A program made the position numbers and the translations under genes. From Luteimonas_C sp035250245 (GTDB taxonomy: Bacteria; Pseudomonadota; Gammaproteobacteria; Xanthomonadales; Xanthomonadaceae), in contig DATFFH010000016.1 in NCBI GenBank assembly GCA_035250245.1, forward strand, positions 3,768 to 67,767: a DNA stretch of 64,000 nucleotides, in the 5' to 3' direction. The notes beneath the pieces are model-generated. The model worked only from the letters and a program-made list of their open reading frames with translations, was not told the origin of the DNA and ran no database searches. Positions 63,990 through 64,000 of this stretch are shown here, piece by piece (within the stretch, counting starts at the first letter, position 1; each line of letters opens with the position of its first letter).

Positions 63990-64000
63990 GGGCGCCTCAC

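Noticed and set aside
1..64000. CRISPR arrays, tRNA or rRNA genes, prophage
   Set aside because: No regularly spaced identical repeats, cloverleaf sequences, rRNA sequence or phage structural or integrase genes were seen.

Overview
The window is high-GC DNA (roughly 65%, by eye) that looks like a chromosome segment of a gammaproteobacterium of the Lysobacterales (Xanthomonadaceae, Lysobacter- or Stenotrophomonas-like). The reasons are a pyrophosphate-type phosphofructokinase divergent from a short-LID adenylate kinase, an ArgD of the xanthomonad type, a zapA - 6S RNA - fau arrangement, a rubredoxin next to thiE-hemL, and dense interspersed palindromes that start with GTAG, like the REP/SMAG elements described in Stenotrophomonas. 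There is no rRNA, tRNA, CRISPR array, prophage or integrase gene that I can see.

Bases 1-21,700 are almost entirely minus-strand and hold about 35 small, mostly single-domain genes. They include an HxlR regulator facing a glutathione transferase, small membrane proteins (DUF2834, DUF2938, MAPEG, Pr6Pr, YdjM-like), and many one-domain enzymes (DJ-1, carboxymuconolactone decarboxylase, GFA, three ABM, two GNAT, two VOC, Nudix, SRPBCC, DUF1801, DUF2200). Among them are less ordinary genes: a TIR-type protein with a C-terminal beta-rich domain (6342-7253), a zinc-ribbon mosaic protein (10779-12173), and SMI1/KNR4-like and DUF4304 orphan 'immunity-type' genes. An AT-richer island (19.3-21.7 kb) carries a stand-alone EF-Ts-like domain protein, a HEPN-motif protein, a membrane protein with a HEPN-like tail and a small winged-helix protein. 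This island and the TIR gene are the best candidates for something undescribed.

Bases 21,700-34,200 are core metabolism and envelope: pfp / adk / membrane protein / mpl, a Lon-N-like protein, a DedA-PAP2-LssY fusion, an SDR, a glyoxalase-type protein, an ECF sigma-FecR pair with an exported partner, and argD. Bases 34,200-38,700 hold a tightly overlapping run thiE-hemL-HAD phosphatase-transsulfuration enzyme, read leftward and divergent from rubredoxin-GNAT. Bases 38,700-43,700 hold an ArsR-SRPBCC pair with a palindromic operator candidate, small VOC/DUF1579 genes, an AlkD-like repair protein, a SirB1/TPR protein and a DUF192 lipoprotein.

Bases 43,700-52,500 hold a Y-family polymerase, rpiA, an EVE protein, fau, 6S RNA (ssrS), zapA, a ZapB-like coiled coil, a GGDEF/EAL protein, ygfB and pepP. 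Bases 52,500-64,000 hold an ankyrin-like protein, VOC proteins, a DUF1579-like secreted protein, a LytS/LytTR-type two-component system, pepQ, PilZ-DUF1631, a CPXCG protein, hemW, rdgB and a last VOC gene.

At least six sequence families of GTAG...CTAC palindromes sit in the gaps between genes. In seven cases the TAG of the palindrome is itself the stop codon of the neighbouring gene. Identifications rest on motif recognition by eye; no database search was run.
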